From Motiliproteus sp048265065 (lineage in GTDB: Bacteria > Pseudomonadota > Gammaproteobacteria > Pseudomonadales > Balneatricaceae), in NCBI GenBank assembly GCA_048265065.1, contig JBLXCH010000025.1:1-35733 (forward strand): a stretch of DNA of 35,733 bases, read 5' to 3'. Shown here in pieces: positions 1-7,762 of the stretch (positions are counted from its first letter, which is position 1; every line of letters starts with the position of its first letter). Position numbers and translations under genes: made by a program. The notes under the pieces are model-generated. The model was not told the DNA's origin, did not search any database, and worked only from the letters and a program-made list of their open reading frames with translations.

Positions 1-228
1 GCCCACGATGATGCCGAAAGCAGCCCCAAAAAGAGCGCCGCGTTCAGCGCTGTGGACAATATCAAGTTGTAGTAATGGGCCAGCACGATGGGTTCGTTTG
101 ATGCGAAGCTGTTCTTCATCATGACAGTAAACCGAGAAATTCCAATCGGTTACCCCCAGATCATGGATGTCATCGGCGATCTTAAGGGTGCTGTCAATAT
201 CGTCTGAGAGGTAATAAAGGCGCTTCAA
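1..228 (-). CDS. conserved hypothetical membrane-associated protein, C-terminus missing
   Basis: A leftward open frame of 76 codons begins at a TTG (228-226) and runs off the left edge of the window. A GGGAG Shine-Dalgarno lies about 10 bases upstream of the TTG, and an in-frame TAA further upstream excludes a longer form. The product begins LKRLYYLSDDIDSTLKIADD (initiator read as Met in the cell) and ends, as far as visible, in a Gly/Ala-rich stretch (GAAFGIIVG) that looks like the start of a membrane helix. It resembles short proteins of Pseudomonas and relatives of unknown function, some labelled magnesium transporter without good reason. It is divergent from the LysR gene. No function is assigned. 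Confidence 0.7.
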   Translation of the reverse strand, partial: MKRLYYLSDDIDSTLKIADDIHDLGVTDWNFSVYCHDEEQLRIKRTHRAGPLLQLDIVHSAERGALFGAAFGIIVG

Positions 229-343
229 GTAGCAGAGTCTCCCTAAGGTAGGTTTGCATTATCTCATGCTGTGATTAAGGGGTCGATGTTCTGAAAAATT
301 TTAATAAGTGGCTTGTGCTCTTGAGAAATTATAAGCATTATGG

Positions 344-356
344 TGAATTAAATTCA
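344..356. promoter_or_regulatory. candidate LysR operator (T-N11-A palindrome)
   Basis: A perfect 13-base palindrome, TGAATTAAATTCA, sits 25 bases before the LysR start codon in the divergent gap between that gene and the minus-strand gene at 1-228. It has the T-N11-A form typical of LysR-type binding sites, and such regulators usually bind their own divergent promoter region. The palindrome is seen directly. The binding is inferred. Confidence 0.4.
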
Positions 357-381
357 TACAGTAGCTAGAAGAATAAAAATT

Positions 382-1317
382 ATGCGGCGACTACCACCAT
401 TGAATGCATTGAGGTCCTTTGAGGCAGCGGCTAGACACGGTAGTTTTAATCAAGCGGCTGATGAATTGTTCGTTACCCCTTCTGCTGTTAGTCATCAAAT
501 TAAATCCCTAGAACAATATTTAGATATCAAACTTTTTCGTCGTAATAAACGTCGGGTTGACCTGACGGCGGCGGGTGAAAAGTACCTAAGTTCTATTCAG
601 CACGCTTTGGATGAAATTGATGCGGCGACACGTCGCTTAGTGGCCAACCCGAATGCGGGTGTTATCACGCTTGGTGTATCACCAGCCTTTCTTACTCGTT
701 GGTTGATGCCGCGTTTGACACAGTTTCAGGAGCGCTATCCTGATGTCGAGCTACGTTTGAGTGCGACCATGGGCGATGTGGATTTTGATCAGACTGACAT
801 TGATATGGCAATTCGCTTCGGCAGTGGTCAATGGAAAGATGTTGATGCGGACTTGCTGCTTGGCATGGAAGTCGTGCCGGTTTGTAACCCACGTTTACTG
901 CAAGGTAAGCACCCACTCAAAACGATTGACGATTTGCGCAAACATACCCTAATTCATGTCAGCAGCCGTTTGGATGAATGGCCAGATTGGTTACGCTCAG
1001 CGGGGATCGATGAAGTTGGTTTTGGTAAAGAATTACGCTTTTCCAGTACCTCATTAGCAACCGCTGCGGCAGTTGAAGGTTTGGGTGTTGCCCTTGCCGA
1101 CCGTCATTTAGTGTCAAAGGAGTTGCGCGGTGGTGCCTTAGTGGATCCTTTTGATATTGCATTAGATACCCATAGCGCTTTTTACTTGGTTAAACCCAAG
1201 GGGCGAGTGATGAATTACAGTATGAATATTTTCCGTGATTGGGTACTTGAAGCTATCGAGGAAAGTGAAGAAGAAGACGCTAGTCTCTTTAGAATCCCTG
1301 GCCACCCTGTGGCCTAG
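382..1317 (+). CDS. LysR-family transcriptional regulator, GcvA-like
   Basis: A 311-residue LysR-type regulator. Residues about 4-63 form the winged helix-turn-helix (LNALRSFEAAARHGSFNQAA, then SAVSHQIKSLE). Residues about 90-295 are the periplasmic-binding-protein-like effector domain. The opening and the VGVSPAF/TRWLMPRL-type start of the effector domain follow the GcvA/AmpR branch, whose members control glycine cleavage, beta-lactamase or amino-acid genes. The C-terminus has a short acidic extension (EESEEED). It is divergent from the small gene at 1-228, which makes that gene a possible target. The family assignment is secure, but the effector and regulon cannot be read from sequence. The ATG at 382 has no strong Shine-Dalgarno, but it is the start that fits the family. 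Confidence 0.9.
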   Translation: MRRLPPLNALRSFEAAARHGSFNQAADELFVTPSAVSHQIKSLEQYLDIKLFRRNKRRVDLTAAGEKYLSSIQHALDEIDAATRRLVANPNAGVITLGVSPAFLTRWLMPRLTQFQERYPDVELRLSATMGDVDFDQTDIDMAIRFGSGQWKDVDADLLLGMEVVPVCNPRLLQGKHPLKTIDDLRKHTLIHVSSRLDEWPDWLRSAGIDEVGFGKELRFSSTSLATAAAVEGLGVALADRHLVSKELRGGALVDPFDIALDTHSAFYLVKPKGRVMNYSMNIFRDWVLEAIEESEEEDASLFRIPGHPVA

Positions 1318-1410
1318 GTTAATTTTTTCAGTAATACCTGCATTTCTTTCCACTAAAGCCCTGCCTTTCGTTTATTTCTCTTTATTTTTCTTCTAATGTC
1401 GTCGAAATGG

Positions 1411-1459
1411 CCGAATCAATGCTTCAGCATTCACTGATTCGGAGGCAGAATGGTATACT
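1411..1459 (+). promoter_or_regulatory. putative trp promoter with overlapping inverted repeat
   Basis: A -10 hexamer TATACT (1454-1459) stands 18 bases after a weak -35 TTCACT (1430-1435). Overlapping the -35 is an inverted repeat: CCGAATCA at 1411-1418 pairs with TGATTCGG at 1435-1442. An inner ATGC/GCAT pair (1419-1422 with 1427-1430) lies around a TTCA loop, leaving a four-base bulge. The repeat could be an operator for the trp unit or a stem in the LysR mRNA tail. No T-run follows it directly, so it is not a simple terminator. The rest of the gap between 1318 and the leader peptide shows nothing else. Confidence 0.5.
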
Positions 1460-1492
1460 GATTTTTTTACTGGACGGAACAGGAGTTTGCTA

Positions 1493-1567
1493 ATGAACAG
1501 CGCGTTCATGCCTTCAAACCAACATGACCACCATGCATTGTATGGTTGGCGATGGTGTGTTTTATAA
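1493..1567 (+). CDS. trpL: trp operon leader peptide (24 residues, Trp-Arg-Trp)
   Basis: A short frame starts at ATG 1493 behind a strong AGGAG Shine-Dalgarno (1481-1485, spacing 7) and ends at TAA 1565-1567. The peptide begins MNSAFMPSNQHDHHAL and ends YGWRWCVL, with two Trp codons at 1547-1549 and 1553-1555 near its end. It lies between a putative promoter and trpG. A short translated frame with clustered Trp codons just before trp genes is the hallmark of ribosome-mediated attenuation: the ribosome stalls at the Trp codons when charged tRNA-Trp is scarce, and this changes mRNA folding. The frame, Shine-Dalgarno and codons are directly visible. The attenuation role is inferred. Confidence 0.75.
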   Translation: MNSAFMPSNQHDHHALYGWRWCVL

Positions 1568-1605
1568 CGCACTGAAATTTATAGGTTTGTTTGGAGTTGA
1601 ACTCC
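1529..1605 (+). promoter_or_regulatory. candidate trp attenuator: competing leader hairpins
   Basis: Several mutually exclusive pairings cover the Trp codons. CACCAT (1529-1534) can pair with ATGGT (1542-1546) or with ATGGTG (1552-1557). GTGTGT (1555-1560) can pair with ACGCAC (1567-1572). Downstream GGAGT (1593-1597) pairs with ACTCC (1601-1605), followed by a U-rich but interrupted tract. The last hairpin is short and its U-tract imperfect, so it is a weak terminator at best. Pairing was done by eye without energy calculation. Confidence 0.4.
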
Positions 1606-1635
1606 GTGTTTATGTTTCGCCAGTAGGATAACCTT

Positions 1636-2220
1636 ATGTTAGTAATGATCGATAATTATGATTCTTTTACCTATAACGTTGTGCAGTACCTTGCAGAGTT
1701 AGGTGCTGAGGTAAAAATTTTTCGTAACGATGAAATCACCATCGAAGAAATTGAAGCGCTGAACCCTGACCAATTAGTGATTTCTCCAGGCCCTTGCACA
1801 CCCAATGAAGCGGGCATTTCTGTTGCCGCCATTGAGCACTTTTCTGGCAAGTTGCCGATTCTTGGTATTTGTTTAGGTCACCAAAGTATCGGACAGGCAT
1901 TTGGTGGTGATATTGTGCGTGCAGGTCATGTCATGCATGGGAAAATATCGCCGGTATACCATCATGATAGTGGTGTTTTTAAAGGCCTTTCTAATCCGTT
2001 TAACGCGACCCGTTACCATTCCTTAGTCATCGATAAAGACAATCTACCTGACTGCTTGGAAATCACAGCGTGGACGCAAGCAGAAGATGGCAGTATCGAA
2101 GAAATCATGGGTGTTCGTCACAAGACCTTGAATATTGAAGGTGTGCAATTTCACCCTGAATCCATTTTGACCGAGCATGGTCACGACATGCTCGATAACT
2201 TTTTGAAGCAGTCCTGTTAA
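1636..2220 (+). CDS. trpG: anthranilate synthase component II (glutamine amidotransferase)
   Basis: TrpG releases ammonia from glutamine for anthranilate synthase, whose large subunit TrpE is not in this window. The 194-residue length is typical. The class I glutamine amidotransferase signature is complete: the nucleophile loop GICLGHQSIGQAFGG with Cys79, the oxyanion PGPCTP at 51-56, and the catalytic His173 and Glu175 in QFHPES. A PabA role in folate synthesis is possible because some bacteria share one subunit, but adjacent trpD and trpC and the Trp-rich leader favour tryptophan. It is the first structural gene after the leader, with 51 bases to trpD. The start MLVMIDNYDSFTYN matches the family. 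Confidence 0.95.
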   Translation: MLVMIDNYDSFTYNVVQYLAELGAEVKIFRNDEITIEEIEALNPDQLVISPGPCTPNEAGISVAAIEHFSGKLPILGICLGHQSIGQAFGGDIVRAGHVMHGKISPVYHHDSGVFKGLSNPFNATRYHSLVIDKDNLPDCLEITAWTQAEDGSIEEIMGVRHKTLNIEGVQFHPESILTEHGHDMLDNFLKQSC

Positions 2221-2271
2221 ACCTAGTCAGCGGACACTGTTGTTAACCAAGAATGAGTCACAGGCAAACAA

Positions 2272-3306
2272 ATGAACATTCAACAGGCGTTAAATAACGT
2301 AGTAAATAACATTGACCTTAGCCGTGATGAAATGCGTGAAGTGATGCACCTCATCATGACAGGGCAATGTACCGATGCGCAGATTGGTGCTTTTCTTGTT
2401 GGGTTGAGGATTAAGGGCGAGTCGATCGACGAAATCACCGCCGCGGCTGAAGTGATGCGTGAATTAGCTACCCCTGTTGCTATCACTGTAGCCAATGCAG
2501 TGGATACTTGCGGCACAGGAGGAGACGGGGCGAACCTGTTTAATGTTTCTACAGCGTCTGCTTTTGTTATCGCAGCAGCCGGAGCAACAGTGGCTAAACA
2601 TGGTAACCGCTCGGTGTCGTCATCTTCAGGTAGTGCTGATGTGCTGGAGTCAGCGGGAATTAACCTTGCTTTGAACCCAGCACAGATTGGTCGCTGTATC
2701 GAAGAAATAGGCGTGGGCTTTATGTTTGCCCCTATGCACCATAGCGCGATGAAACACGCCATCGGGCCACGTAAAGAGCTTGGTTTACGGACTATTTTTA
2801 ATATGCTTGGCCCAATGACTAACCCTGCCGGAGTTAAACATCAGGTGATAGGTGTGTTCACGCAGGCGCTTTGTCGTCCGATGGCCGAAGTTCTTCAGCG
2901 TTTGGGAAGTAAGCACGTATTGGTTGTTCACTCTAATGACGGTTTAGATGAGTTCAGTCTTGCTGGAAGCACATATGTTGCAGAACTGAAAAATGGCGAA
3001 GTCACAGAATATGAGGTGTCACCGGCGGATGTTGGCCTGCAAGACCAGTCGTTAGTTGGTCTTGAGATTAGCAGCTCTACTGACTCTTATACATTAATCC
3101 AAGATGCATTAACTGATAGAAGCTCTGCCCGAGCACAAAAAGCGGCCGATATTATCGCTTATAATGCCGGTGCTGCGCTTTATGCGGCCGATGTTGTGGA
3201 ATCCATTGCTGCCGGTGTTGCAAAGGCGAAAGCGACTATTGAGTCGGGTGCTGCTGCTGAGAAAATGAAAGCTCTCGCCGCTTTTTCTACTGAACTCAGT
3301 TCTTAA
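2272..3306 (+). CDS. trpD: anthranilate phosphoribosyltransferase
   Basis: TrpD transfers the phosphoribosyl group of PRPP to anthranilate, the second step of the tryptophan branch, in the cytoplasm. The 344 residues match the family. The N-terminal helical domain is followed by the PRPP-binding DTCGTGGDG loop (78-86) and the KHGNRSVSSSSGSAD segment (109-123), which bind PRPP, Mg and anthranilate. It lies between trpG and trpC on the same strand. The 9-base gap to trpC implies co-transcription. Confidence 0.96.
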   Translation: MNIQQALNNVVNNIDLSRDEMREVMHLIMTGQCTDAQIGAFLVGLRIKGESIDEITAAAEVMRELATPVAITVANAVDTCGTGGDGANLFNVSTASAFVIAAAGATVAKHGNRSVSSSSGSADVLESAGINLALNPAQIGRCIEEIGVGFMFAPMHHSAMKHAIGPRKELGLRTIFNMLGPMTNPAGVKHQVIGVFTQALCRPMAEVLQRLGSKHVLVVHSNDGLDEFSLAGSTYVAELKNGEVTEYEVSPADVGLQDQSLVGLEISSSTDSYTLIQDALTDRSSARAQKAADIIAYNAGAALYAADVVESIAAGVAKAKATIESGAAAEKMKALAAFSTELSS

Positions 3307-3315
3307 GGACATTCC

Positions 3316-4113
3316 TTGAATACTCCAACTATTCTGAAAAAAATCATTGATCGTAAATGGGAGGAAATCGCCGAGCGTAGTCAATGTGTTTCCATTGACG
3401 ACCTTAAAAACGCTTTAGGTGAAGCCTCTCCTTGCCGAGGTTTTGTCCGTGCGATTGAAGCTAAATTAACTGCAGGCCAATCAGCGGTGATTGCTGAGGT
3501 AAAGAAAGCGTCTCCGAGTAAAGGTGTTCTACGAGAAAATTTTGTACCTGCAGCGATAGCCAGAAGTTATGAGTCAGGCGGCGCAGCATGCCTGTCCGTA
3601 TTAACCGATGTGGACTTTTTCCAAGGCTCAACCGCGTATTTGCAGGAAGCTCGATCTGCGTGCGCACTACCAGTGATTCGTAAAGACTTTATTGTCGATG
3701 ACTATCAAGTCTACGAAGCACGCGCGATGGGTGCTGATTGCATTTTACTGATAGCCGCCGCGTTGGAAGACGCGCAAATGAATGCCTTGCTGACATTGGC
3801 TCAATCCCTTGGCATGGATGTCTTGATAGAAGTTCATAACGAGGAAGAGTTGCAACGCACGTTACCGCTGAATACTCGTTTGATCGGCATTAATAACCGT
3901 AACTTGCACACCTTTGAGGTGAGTTTAGAAACGACCATCGAGCTATTAAAGCAAATTCCCGCTGACCGTATTGTAGTAACAGAGAGCGGTATCTTATCCG
4001 CTGTTGATGTCCAGCTTATGCGTGAGTACCAGGTCAATGCCTTTTTAGTTGGCGAGGCGTTTATGCGTGTCGACGATCCTGGAGCTGGTCTTAAGCAATT
4101 GTTTGCTAATTAA
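3316..4113 (+). CDS. trpC: indole-3-glycerol-phosphate synthase
   Basis: TrpC closes the indole ring of CdRP to give indole-3-glycerol phosphate. This is a single-domain 265-residue (beta/alpha)8 barrel, not fused to TrpF as in enterics. Landmarks are EVKKASPSKG (61-70) with the catalytic Lys, RKDFIVDDYQ (122-131), the GINNRNL substrate loop (191-197), and VTESGI near the end. Translation starts at TTG 3316 with AAGGAC (3305-3310) five bases upstream. No better in-frame start fits the family N-terminus. It is the third gene of the trp unit, and the OsmC gene follows by 42 bases. Confidence 0.95.
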   Translation: MNTPTILKKIIDRKWEEIAERSQCVSIDDLKNALGEASPCRGFVRAIEAKLTAGQSAVIAEVKKASPSKGVLRENFVPAAIARSYESGGAACLSVLTDVDFFQGSTAYLQEARSACALPVIRKDFIVDDYQVYEARAMGADCILLIAAALEDAQMNALLTLAQSLGMDVLIEVHNEEELQRTLPLNTRLIGINNRNLHTFEVSLETTIELLKQIPADRIVVTESGILSAVDVQLMREYQVNAFLVGEAFMRVDDPGAGLKQLFAN

Positions 4114-4155
4114 ATTGATTCGTTTGTTATAGAAAAGGTTGAAATAAGGTAAGTC

Positions 4156-4578
4156 ATGAAAGTAACTGTTGAATGGGCAGGCGAAGCACAATTTCAAGGG
4201 GAGACAGAATCAGGTCATCGTGTGACGATGGATGGCCCTCCGGATCACGGTGGTCAGAATAAAGGGCCTCGCCCGATGGAAACCTTGCTGATTGGTATGG
4301 GTGGCTGCACCAGCTTTGATGTGATGACCATTTTGAAGAAAACACGCCAAGACGTGGTTGATTGTATTGCTGAAATTAGCGCGGAACGTGCTGACGAAAT
4401 ACCTTCGGTATTTACTAAAATTCACGTTCACTTTGTCGTTAAAGGGCGTGGAATCAAAGAGAAAAGTGTCGAGAGAGCCGTTCGGCTTTCCGCTGAAGAA
4501 TACTGTTCTGCGTCGATTATGTTGCAGCGTGCTGGAGTGGAAGTAACCCATGACTTTGAGATAGTGGAAGTCGAATAA
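4156..4578 (+). CDS. OsmC/Ohr-family protein, YhfA-like
   Basis: A 140-residue OsmC-fold protein. The two family cysteines are present at Cys51 (in GMGGCTSFDV) and Cys117 (in EEYCSAS). In OsmC and Ohr these reduce hydroperoxides through a dithiol mechanism. The sequence follows the YhfA branch, whose physiological substrate is not well defined. It is downstream of trpC on the same strand, with a GGTAAG Shine-Dalgarno-like sequence, and may be read from the trp transcript. It converges on the protease gene at 4622. The family is secure. Peroxidase activity is inferred from the cysteines. Confidence 0.88.
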   Translation: MKVTVEWAGEAQFQGETESGHRVTMDGPPDHGGQNKGPRPMETLLIGMGGCTSFDVMTILKKTRQDVVDCIAEISAERADEIPSVFTKIHVHFVVKGRGIKEKSVERAVRLSAEEYCSASIMLQRAGVEVTHDFEIVEVE

Positions 4579-4621
4579 CGTTGTGATTTAAGTCATCGGT
4601 ATCAGACAAACGAGTCAGCCA

Positions 4622-5773
4622 CTATTGCCGCTGGCTCGGTGGTCGGTCACCAATGGTCACGTTAAGCATTAGTGGTTCTCCATCTCGTAATACCTGCATT
4701 TTTAGCGCTGTGCCCGGCAGTGTCGCCGCAATTTGGTTCATTGCTGCACGCGCATCGTGAATGACTTCATCTTCAATATTCATGAGCACATCGCCAGGCA
4801 TCATCCCAGCTTTGTGAGCCGGGCTGCCTTTGAATATACCGGCGATAATTAAGCCTTTCATTTCATCCATATCAAAGGTTTCTGCCAGTGTTGGCGTCAT
4901 TTCTTGAATCTCAATCCCGAGCCAGCCCCGCACGACGCGACCGTGTTCAATAATCTGTTGTAATACCTTGCGAGACAGTTTGGACGGGATGGCAAAGCCT
5001 ATTCCCTGTGAGCCGCCATCGCGGGAAAATATCGCTGTATTAATGCCAACTAAATTACCGTAAGCATCAACTAAAGCGCCACCAGAGTTGCCCGGGTTAA
5101 TGGCCGCATCAGTTTGAATGTAGTCTTCGTAGGTATTAATCCCAAGTTGATTGCGGCCAGTAGCGCTAACTATTCCCATGGTGACAGTTTGACCGACCCC
5201 AAAAGGATTGCCGATCGCAAGCACCACATCACCTACTGCAATATCATCCGATGAAGCCAGAGTGATTGAAGGCAGATCAGGAAGGCTTACTTTAAGAACA
5301 GCAAGATCTGTTTCAGGGTCTGATCCAATCACCTCAGCCTGTGTTTCCCGGCCATCGCGAAGCGCAACGAGAATGGTGTCAGCGCCAGAGATGACATGAT
5401 TGTTAGTAAGGATATAACCTTGAGAGCTAAATATAACGCCAGAGCCTAAGCTTGACTGGATGCGCTCTCGCTGGGGTATTTGGTCGCCATCGAAAAAGCG
5501 TTCTAGCAAAGGATGCTTGCTTAGCGGGCTTTCAGTTTGCACGGTAGCGCTGGTGTATATGTTTACCACCGCAGGAGCGGCGCTTTCAACGGCACTCGCG
5601 TAGGACACTGGGCCTGATAACCGCGGTGATATAGGGTTGAAAGGTGGCGCTTGATAAATATCAACGGTATTCACGGTCGGCTTTTGCCACTGTGGAAATA
5701 AGACGAGCATGACAAAAGCAACGACAAGCGCAGCAAGGACAGGCCAAAGAATCAATGTTGTTAATTTTCGCAT
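4622..5773 (-). CDS. degS: DegS/AlgW-type membrane-anchored periplasmic serine protease
   Basis: An S1C (HtrA) protease with one N-terminal membrane anchor (about residues 4-25, LTTLILWPVLAALVVAFVML) and a periplasmic chymotrypsin-like domain. The catalytic triad is His126 (TNNHVI), Asp156 (DPETDLAVLKV) and Ser230 (NPGNSGGAL). A single PDZ domain spans about residues 283-375. One PDZ plus an anchor is the DegS/AlgW layout, as opposed to DegP/DegQ with two PDZ domains and a cleaved signal. DegS cleaves the anti-sigma factor RseA/MucA when unfolded outer-membrane porins bind its PDZ, activating sigma-E/AlgU. The start MRKLTTLILWP (5773) fits the family. An in-frame ATG at 5803 would add ten residues. 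Neither start has a clear Shine-Dalgarno. Confidence 0.9.
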   Translation of the reverse strand: MRKLTTLILWPVLAALVVAFVMLVLFPQWQKPTVNTVDIYQAPPFNPISPRLSGPVSYASAVESAAPAVVNIYTSATVQTESPLSKHPLLERFFDGDQIPQRERIQSSLGSGVIFSSQGYILTNNHVISGADTILVALRDGRETQAEVIGSDPETDLAVLKVSLPDLPSITLASSDDIAVGDVVLAIGNPFGVGQTVTMGIVSATGRNQLGINTYEDYIQTDAAINPGNSGGALVDAYGNLVGINTAIFSRDGGSQGIGFAIPSKLSRKVLQQIIEHGRVVRGWLGIEIQEMTPTLAETFDMDEMKGLIIAGIFKGSPAHKAGMMPGDVLMNIEDEVIHDARAAMNQIAATLPGTALKMQVLRDGEPLMLNVTIGDRPPSQRQ

Positions 5774-5907
5774 GGTTGGAAACCGTTCAAGCAAAAGCTG
5801 CATGCATTATATGATGGTTGTTTGATTTATCGAGTGTTTTTGATGAGAACAATACAAAAGCTAGCGTAAACTATGGGGTTAGGTCTCAGATTGTTAGGAA
5901 TCAAAGA

Positions 5908-6321
5908 ATGAGTAATGCTGAGAAGACGTTTGGAAAAGGGGATTGCTCCTACCAAACGGCAGGCGGACTTGATGGCTTGACCCAATTGGTTGATGCTTTT
6001 TACCATTATATGGATACGGTGCCAGAGGCTAGCCATATTCGTGCCATGCATCCGTCAGACCTTACGGTATCACGAAAAAAGCTGACCTACTTTTTGTCGG
6101 GCTGGTTAGGTGGGCCTAAACTCTATGCCGAGCATTTCGGTGGCATCAGCATCCCGATGTCGCATCGGCATCTAAATGTTGGCACTGAAGAAAGTACCGC
6201 CTGGTTGCTGTGTATGCAAAAAGCGGTGGATGAACAAGACTATGATGATAGTTTCAAAGACTATTTAATGGCGCAGCTTCGCGTGCCCGCCGCACGAATC
6301 CAAGCGGTGTGTGGTAACTAG
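5908..6321 (+). CDS. group 2 (class II) truncated haemoglobin
   Basis: A 137-residue globin of the truncated group 2 type. Visible landmarks are the B-helix FYHYMD (31-36) with a distal Tyr, FLSGWLGGPKLYAEHFG (62-78), the proximal haem ligand His88 in SHRHLN, and Trp99 of the G helix in TAWLLCM, which is diagnostic for group 2. Such proteins bind O2 or NO, or help in oxidative and nitrosative defence. The actual role here is unknown. The start MSNAEKTFGKGD at 5908 has AGGA about ten bases upstream. A TTG at 5818 would add a poorly conserved 30-residue tail and is rejected. The gene is divergent from the protease gene. Confidence 0.85.
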   Translation: MSNAEKTFGKGDCSYQTAGGLDGLTQLVDAFYHYMDTVPEASHIRAMHPSDLTVSRKKLTYFLSGWLGGPKLYAEHFGGISIPMSHRHLNVGTEESTAWLLCMQKAVDEQDYDDSFKDYLMAQLRVPAARIQAVCGN

Positions 6322-6344
6322 TTCCGACATGCTAATGAGCAGTC

Positions 6345-6363
6345 GTTATCTGTTCGCGATAAC
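6345..6363. repeat. short inverted repeat between globin and Nif3 genes
   Basis: GTTATC (6345-6350) and GATAAC (6358-6363) form a perfect six-base stem around a seven-base loop in the 110-base gap after the globin gene. No T-run follows, so it is not an intrinsic terminator. It may be an operator or an mRNA stem. Confidence 0.3.
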
Positions 6364-6431
6364 AATCATAAAGAACAGGGTATTGTCCGTCGCTTGATTG
6401 AATGACGGTATATGAGTACTGAGGATATATC

Positions 6432-7193
6432 ATGGCCACAACATTATCAGAAATACTACGCTTTACCGATCAGCTCTTAGAGGTGGCTTCAATTAAGGAT
6501 TATTGCCCTAACGGATTGCAGGTCGAAGGCAAAGCGACTGTTAAGAAAATTGTTACCGGGGTCACCGCTAACCTTGATTTGATTGATGCCGCTATTGCTG
6601 AAAATGCTGATGCAATATTGGTTCACCATGGTTACTTTTGGAAAGGTGAAGACCCTTGTATCAAAGGGATGAAAAAGCGTCGACTCGCACAGTTGCTAAA
6701 ACATGATATCAGTTTGATCGGCTACCATCTGCCATTGGATATCCATGCAGTATTAGGGAATAACGTGCAATTGGCGGAGCGCCTTGGCTTAATCGTCGAG
6801 TCTGGGTTGGAGCCTGATAATCCACGTAGTGTGGGTTTATATGGTGCTTTAGAATCACCACTTTCTTCACAAGAGTTTGCACAGCGGATCACGACAGCAT
6901 TAAATAGAACGCCTTTGCATATCGATGCGGGGCCGAGTGAAATCAGAACGGTGGGTTGGTGCACTGGTGCCGCGCAAGGCTATATACAACAGGCAATCGA
7001 TTTAGGTTTGGATGCGTATATTACTGGTGAAGTATCTGAGCCGACAGTGCATGCGGCGAGAGAAAATGGTATTCATTTCTTTGCAGCAGGACATCATGCG
7101 ACGGAGCGTTACGGAATAGAGGCCTTAGGCCTCTACTTGGCAGATCAGTTAGATCTTGAGCACCGGTTCATCGATATCGATAACCCGGTGTAA
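6432..7193 (+). CDS. Nif3-like dinuclear metal-centre protein (YbgI family)
   Basis: A 253-residue member of the Nif3/YbgI family. The metal ligands are visible: His65-His66 in ILVHHGYFWKG, His99 and Asp103 in GYHLPLDIH, and the C-terminal AAGHHATERYG pair of His and a Glu. The family forms toroidal hexamers with two metals per subunit. It is often listed as GTP cyclohydrolase I type 2, but its cellular function is unsettled. Length is standard. ATG 6432 has a GAGGAT Shine-Dalgarno. It sits between the globin and a convergent YhcB gene. Confidence 0.92.
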   Translation: MATTLSEILRFTDQLLEVASIKDYCPNGLQVEGKATVKKIVTGVTANLDLIDAAIAENADAILVHHGYFWKGEDPCIKGMKKRRLAQLLKHDISLIGYHLPLDIHAVLGNNVQLAERLGLIVESGLEPDNPRSVGLYGALESPLSSQEFAQRITTALNRTPLHIDAGPSEIRTVGWCTGAAQGYIQQAIDLGLDAYITGEVSEPTVHAARENGIHFFAAGHHATERYGIEALGLYLADQLDLEHRFIDIDNPV

Positions 7194-7228
7194 TTATTGA
7201 ATGGCAGCGTTTAACAATGCCGCGCTAT

Positions 7229-7762
7229 TTAGCTTTTCGGGGTGGTATTTTCTTTTGGCTCGGCAGCTTTTTCTTCGCTAGCTTTGTCGTCATCGTCTTT
7301 CAAACCAAAGCCTTCAGCTAAGGTGCCTTCTTCATTCGGTGCTTCTTTTGGGGCGTAATCTTTAGGCTCACTGAGGTCATTCGGTTTTTCTTCAGAGAGG
7401 CTGTCGTCAGAGGCGCTTTCGTCGGTAACCGCAGGCTCGGCAGTTGCTGCTTCTAGGCGTAATTTGAATTGTTCGTTAGCTCCGAGTTGTTCGGCGCTGG
7501 CCGCTAAGTGTTGATAAACATCACGGTAGCTTTCGGTCATGTTATTGACGAGGTCAGCTGTTTTAGAAAAATGCTCAGTCACTTGGTCCTTGTACTGTGC
7601 TAGTTCCGCTTGGGTGCTGGCCAGTTCCTTAGCCATTGTTTCTCTTTCTTGAGAAGCAGCGCTATTGCTACTGAAAAATTTACCTAGCAATACGCCCACG
7701 ATCAGGGCAACGATACCGACAATAATAATGAGTGTTGTTTGGTCCATTCCTGCTTGATCCAC
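7229..7762 (-). CDS. yhcB: YhcB family (DUF1043) inner-membrane protein
   Basis: A 177-residue protein with one N-terminal membrane helix (about residues 9-27, TLIIIVGIVALIVGVLLGKF), a helical cytoplasmic segment (about 35-115) with the family's QVTEHFSKTADLVNNMTESY block, and an acidic, low-complexity C-terminal tail rich in Glu, Asp, Lys and Pro. YhcB is a gammaproteobacterial envelope protein linked to cell shape, division and envelope biogenesis. In E. coli it lies next to degQ-degS, and here a DegS-type gene is 1.5 kb away. The start is GTG 7762, with AAAGGA seven bases upstream. The ATG five codons later has its Shine-Dalgarno too close. Confidence 0.88.
   Translation of the reverse strand: MDQAGMDQTTLIIIVGIVALIVGVLLGKFFSSNSAASQERETMAKELASTQAELAQYKDQVTEHFSKTADLVNNMTESYRDVYQHLAASAEQLGANEQFKLRLEAATAEPAVTDESASDDSLSEEKPNDLSEPKDYAPKEAPNEEGTLAEGFGLKDDDDKASEEKAAEPKENTTPKS

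Noticed and set aside
5818..5907. Longer N-terminus for the truncated haemoglobin from TTG 5818
   Set aside because: It adds 30 non-homologous residues without a Shine-Dalgarno. ATG 5908 has AGGA upstream and gives the usual family length.
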